DNA of 7,482 nucleotides from Anaerolineales bacterium (GTDB taxonomy: Bacteria; Chloroflexota; Anaerolineae; 4572-78; J111), in NCBI GenBank assembly GCA_012032575.1, contig JAAUSP010000379.1, positions 1 through 7,482 on the forward strand. The letters are read 5' to 3'. Below the pieces are notes generated by a model that saw nothing but the letters and a program-made list of their open reading frames with translations, did no database searches and was not told the DNA's origin. This document shows, piece by piece, positions 6,478 through 7,482 of the stretch (within the stretch, counting starts at the first letter, position 1; every line of letters begins with the position of its first letter). Position numbers and translations under genes: made by a program.

Positions 6478-6511
6478 GTATGGCGGCGTAAGTTTTGCAA
6501 TTGGCCTTTCC

Positions 6512-6520
6512 TGGTATCAT
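6512..6520 (+). promoter_or_regulatory. Possible extended -10 promoter of TA module 2
   Basis: TGG followed by TATCAT (6515-6520) resembles the TGG-TATAAT of module 1. The -35 is poor (TTTTGC at 6493-6498, 16-base spacing). The leader would be about 88 bases. Transcription from further upstream, including from the direct repeat, is not excluded. Confidence 0.35.
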
Positions 6521-6614
6521 AGCAGGGGTGAGGCGTACAATGGTTTTGTTCTCAATCAAAGTTGAAGTAAAATAACAATAGGAAGATTAATTTTTAAGAT
6601 TGGAGATTAAACTT

Positions 6615-6986
6615 ATGGTTGAAACCACCCATCCTCAGTCCACTATTGTCAGAACCGAGCGGGGGTTATCCATCAGCGGGAGCCGTATTACCCTGTACAA
6701 TATTATGGATTACCTTAAAGCTGATTGGCCACCCAAGTTAATTCAGCAATGGTTGGATCTAACCGAGCAGCAAATAACCGAGGCGATGGCCTATATCAAT
6801 ACCCATCAGGATGAAGTAGAGGCCGAATATCAGTTGGTGTTACAGCAAGCGGAAGAAAGCCGAAAATATTGGGAAGATTACAATAAAGAACGATTTGCCC
6901 GGATTGCGGCTTTACCTCCCAAACCAGGCCGGGAGGCTGTCCACGCCATAATACAGGCCAAAAAAGCAGAACTTGGAATGGGATGA
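6615..6986 (+). CDS. DUF433 antitoxin-like protein (module 2)
   Basis: The ATG at 6615 is preferred over an in-frame TTG at 6600 because GGAG (6602-6605) lies 9 bases before it. The 123-residue product has the DUF433 core at about residues 13-64: a strand-rich start, SGSRITLYNIMDYL (21-34), then a helix-turn-helix-like region ending in LTEQQITEAMAYI. A long charged helical extension (about 65-123), rich in Glu, Lys and Gln, probably contacts the nuclease. It differs clearly from the module 1 DUF433 protein beyond the core pattern, so the two are not recent duplicates. The stop overlaps the start of the following gene by 4 bases (ATGA). Confidence 0.8.
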   Translation: MVETTHPQSTIVRTERGLSISGSRITLYNIMDYLKADWPPKLIQQWLDLTEQQITEAMAYINTHQDEVEAEYQLVLQQAEESRKYWEDYNKERFARIAALPPKPGREAVHAIIQAKKAELGMG

Positions 6987-7381
6987 CCACGCTTATTTTA
7001 GTGGATCATAACATTGAAGGGTATGCGGTCATTCTATCAGGGGCGTTTGATACAATGGGCTGGTCAGAGTTGTTTCCGGTGCATTTTGTAACCTTCAGAG
7101 AAATTGGGTTACTCCCTGATAGTAATGACCGAATAGTATGGCGATTTGCTCAAGCGCACCAGATGATGTTATTGACTGATAATCGAAATATGAAAGGACT
7201 GGATTCACTGGAGCAAACCTTACAAGAAGAAAATACCTTAACATCATTACCTGTCTTGACGGTTGGTAACATTGCCCGAATGGTAGAACGAGAATACCGT
7301 GAACGGTGCGTAACTCGTTTGGCGGAAATTATTGAAAACCTGGAGAATTATCTGGGAGCAAGTCGTTTATTTATCCCATAG
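6983..7381 (+). CDS. PIN-like nuclease toxin candidate, DUF5615-like (module 2)
   Basis: The 132-residue protein starts at an ATG overlapping the DUF433 stop, with a purine-rich GGAATGGG directly upstream. PIN-like features are LILVDHN at the N-terminus (D8, followed by His-Asn), a middle acidic pair in PDSNDRIVWRFAQ (D46, D49), and MMLLTDNRN with D66, the Asp after LLT that module 1 lacks. The C-terminal half (TSLPVLTVGNIARMV and a helix ending in ENYLGASRLFIP) is a conserved-looking extension absent from module 1. From memory, relatives are frequent in cyanobacteria and Chloroflexota, often labelled hypothetical or misnamed. Predicted role: RNase toxin held by its DUF433 partner. Repeat copy 2 starts 2 bases after its stop. 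Confidence 0.75.
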   Translation: MTTLILVDHNIEGYAVILSGAFDTMGWSELFPVHFVTFREIGLLPDSNDRIVWRFAQAHQMMLLTDNRNMKGLDSLEQTLQEENTLTSLPVLTVGNIARMVEREYRERCVTRLAEIIENLENYLGASRLFIP

Positions 7382-7382
7382 G

Positions 7383-7481
7383 TGTAGGTTTACCATCAGC
7401 CTCGGTTTTAATTCGGAGGGCCGCCCACCGATGTAGTTACAGTTGTCAAGTATCGGAACCTTAAAATTGTAAAAAGAGATG
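7383..7481 (+). repeat. Direct repeat, copy 2 (downstream of TA module 2)
   Basis: This is the longer copy, beginning 2 bases after the stop of the second nuclease gene. It holds an extra 21 bases (7400-7420) that can form a small stem (CCTC/GAGG). The match runs to within one base of the window end, so the full repeat may be longer and its true boundary is unseen. Confidence 0.8.
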
Positions 7482-7482
7482 A

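Larger units (their letters stand above)
6228..6614. other. Non-coding stretch between repeat copy 1 and TA module 2
   Basis: No convincing gene is present. The left part is purine-rich and then carries GGGTTGAGCG (6280-6289), a 10-mer also found inside the left IS end at 3901-3910. The middle, about 6330-6490, is GC-rich and holds the hairpin at 6449-6477. The right part returns to AT-rich DNA and holds the probable promoter and ribosome binding site of module 2. Small open frames here start without a ribosome binding site and have no recognisable domain. Confidence 0.5.

Noticed and set aside
6347..6565. 72-residue plus-strand open frame between the TA modules
   Set aside because: It has no ribosome binding site, its composition looks like translated GC-rich non-coding DNA (Pro, His, Gly, Ser), and no domain is recognisable; it runs across the hairpins and the promoter candidate.
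5380..7381. Module 2 as an inverted duplication of module 1
   Set aside because: Beyond the shared family patterns, the paired proteins differ in length, active-site residues and C-terminal regions, and no long inverted DNA match is visible.

Overview
The window is a patchwork of accessory DNA: the end of a phage packaging gene, an AT-richer unknown membrane-protein locus, one insertion sequence, and two two-gene modules of the DUF433 / DUF5615-like (PIN-type nuclease) class. No rRNA, tRNA, housekeeping gene or CRISPR array is visible. The organism cannot be fixed from this sequence. DUF433/DUF5615 pairs in such density and IS4-like elements are common in Chloroflexota and Cyanobacteria, so a member of one of those phyla, perhaps Chloroflexota, is a reasonable but weak inference.

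Layout. Positions 1-1464 (+) hold a GC-rich terminase large subunit whose 5' end lies outside the window, so a prophage, phage or phage remnant extends to the left. Positions 1465-1768 are AT-rich and non-coding, with a hairpin, a dyad and an extended -10 promoter pointing right. Positions 1769-3824 (+) carry two overlapping reading frames. The first begins with a zinc ribbon and a HEAT-like helical stretch. The second has two hydrophobic segments and a long soluble domain, but no ATG/GTG start and no ribosome binding site. They are best read as one gene interrupted, or programmed, by a +1 frame change near a C5 run at 2355-2359.

Positions 3858-5359 are an insertion sequence of about 1.5 kb with perfect 16-bp terminal inverted repeats and one complete DDE transposase on the minus strand. 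It sits between the membrane-protein gene and the 3' end of the first nuclease gene, and breaks neither.

Positions 5380-6074 (-) and 6615-7381 (+) are two divergently oriented modules. In each, a DUF433 antitoxin-like gene comes first and overlaps a PIN-like nuclease gene by the 4 bases ATGA. They belong to different subfamilies, so this is not a recent duplication. A direct repeat of about 60-80 bp (6151-6227 and 7383-7481) flanks the second module: one copy starts just upstream of the first module's promoter, the other starts 2 bases after the last stop codon. This makes the second module look like a discrete cassette.

How the genes work together: each DUF433/nuclease pair very probably acts as a translationally coupled toxin-antitoxin-like unit. 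The zinc-ribbon/membrane locus has no recognisable partner. Its isolation beside phage, IS and TA genes suggests accessory or defence DNA, but no function can be shown from sequence alone.
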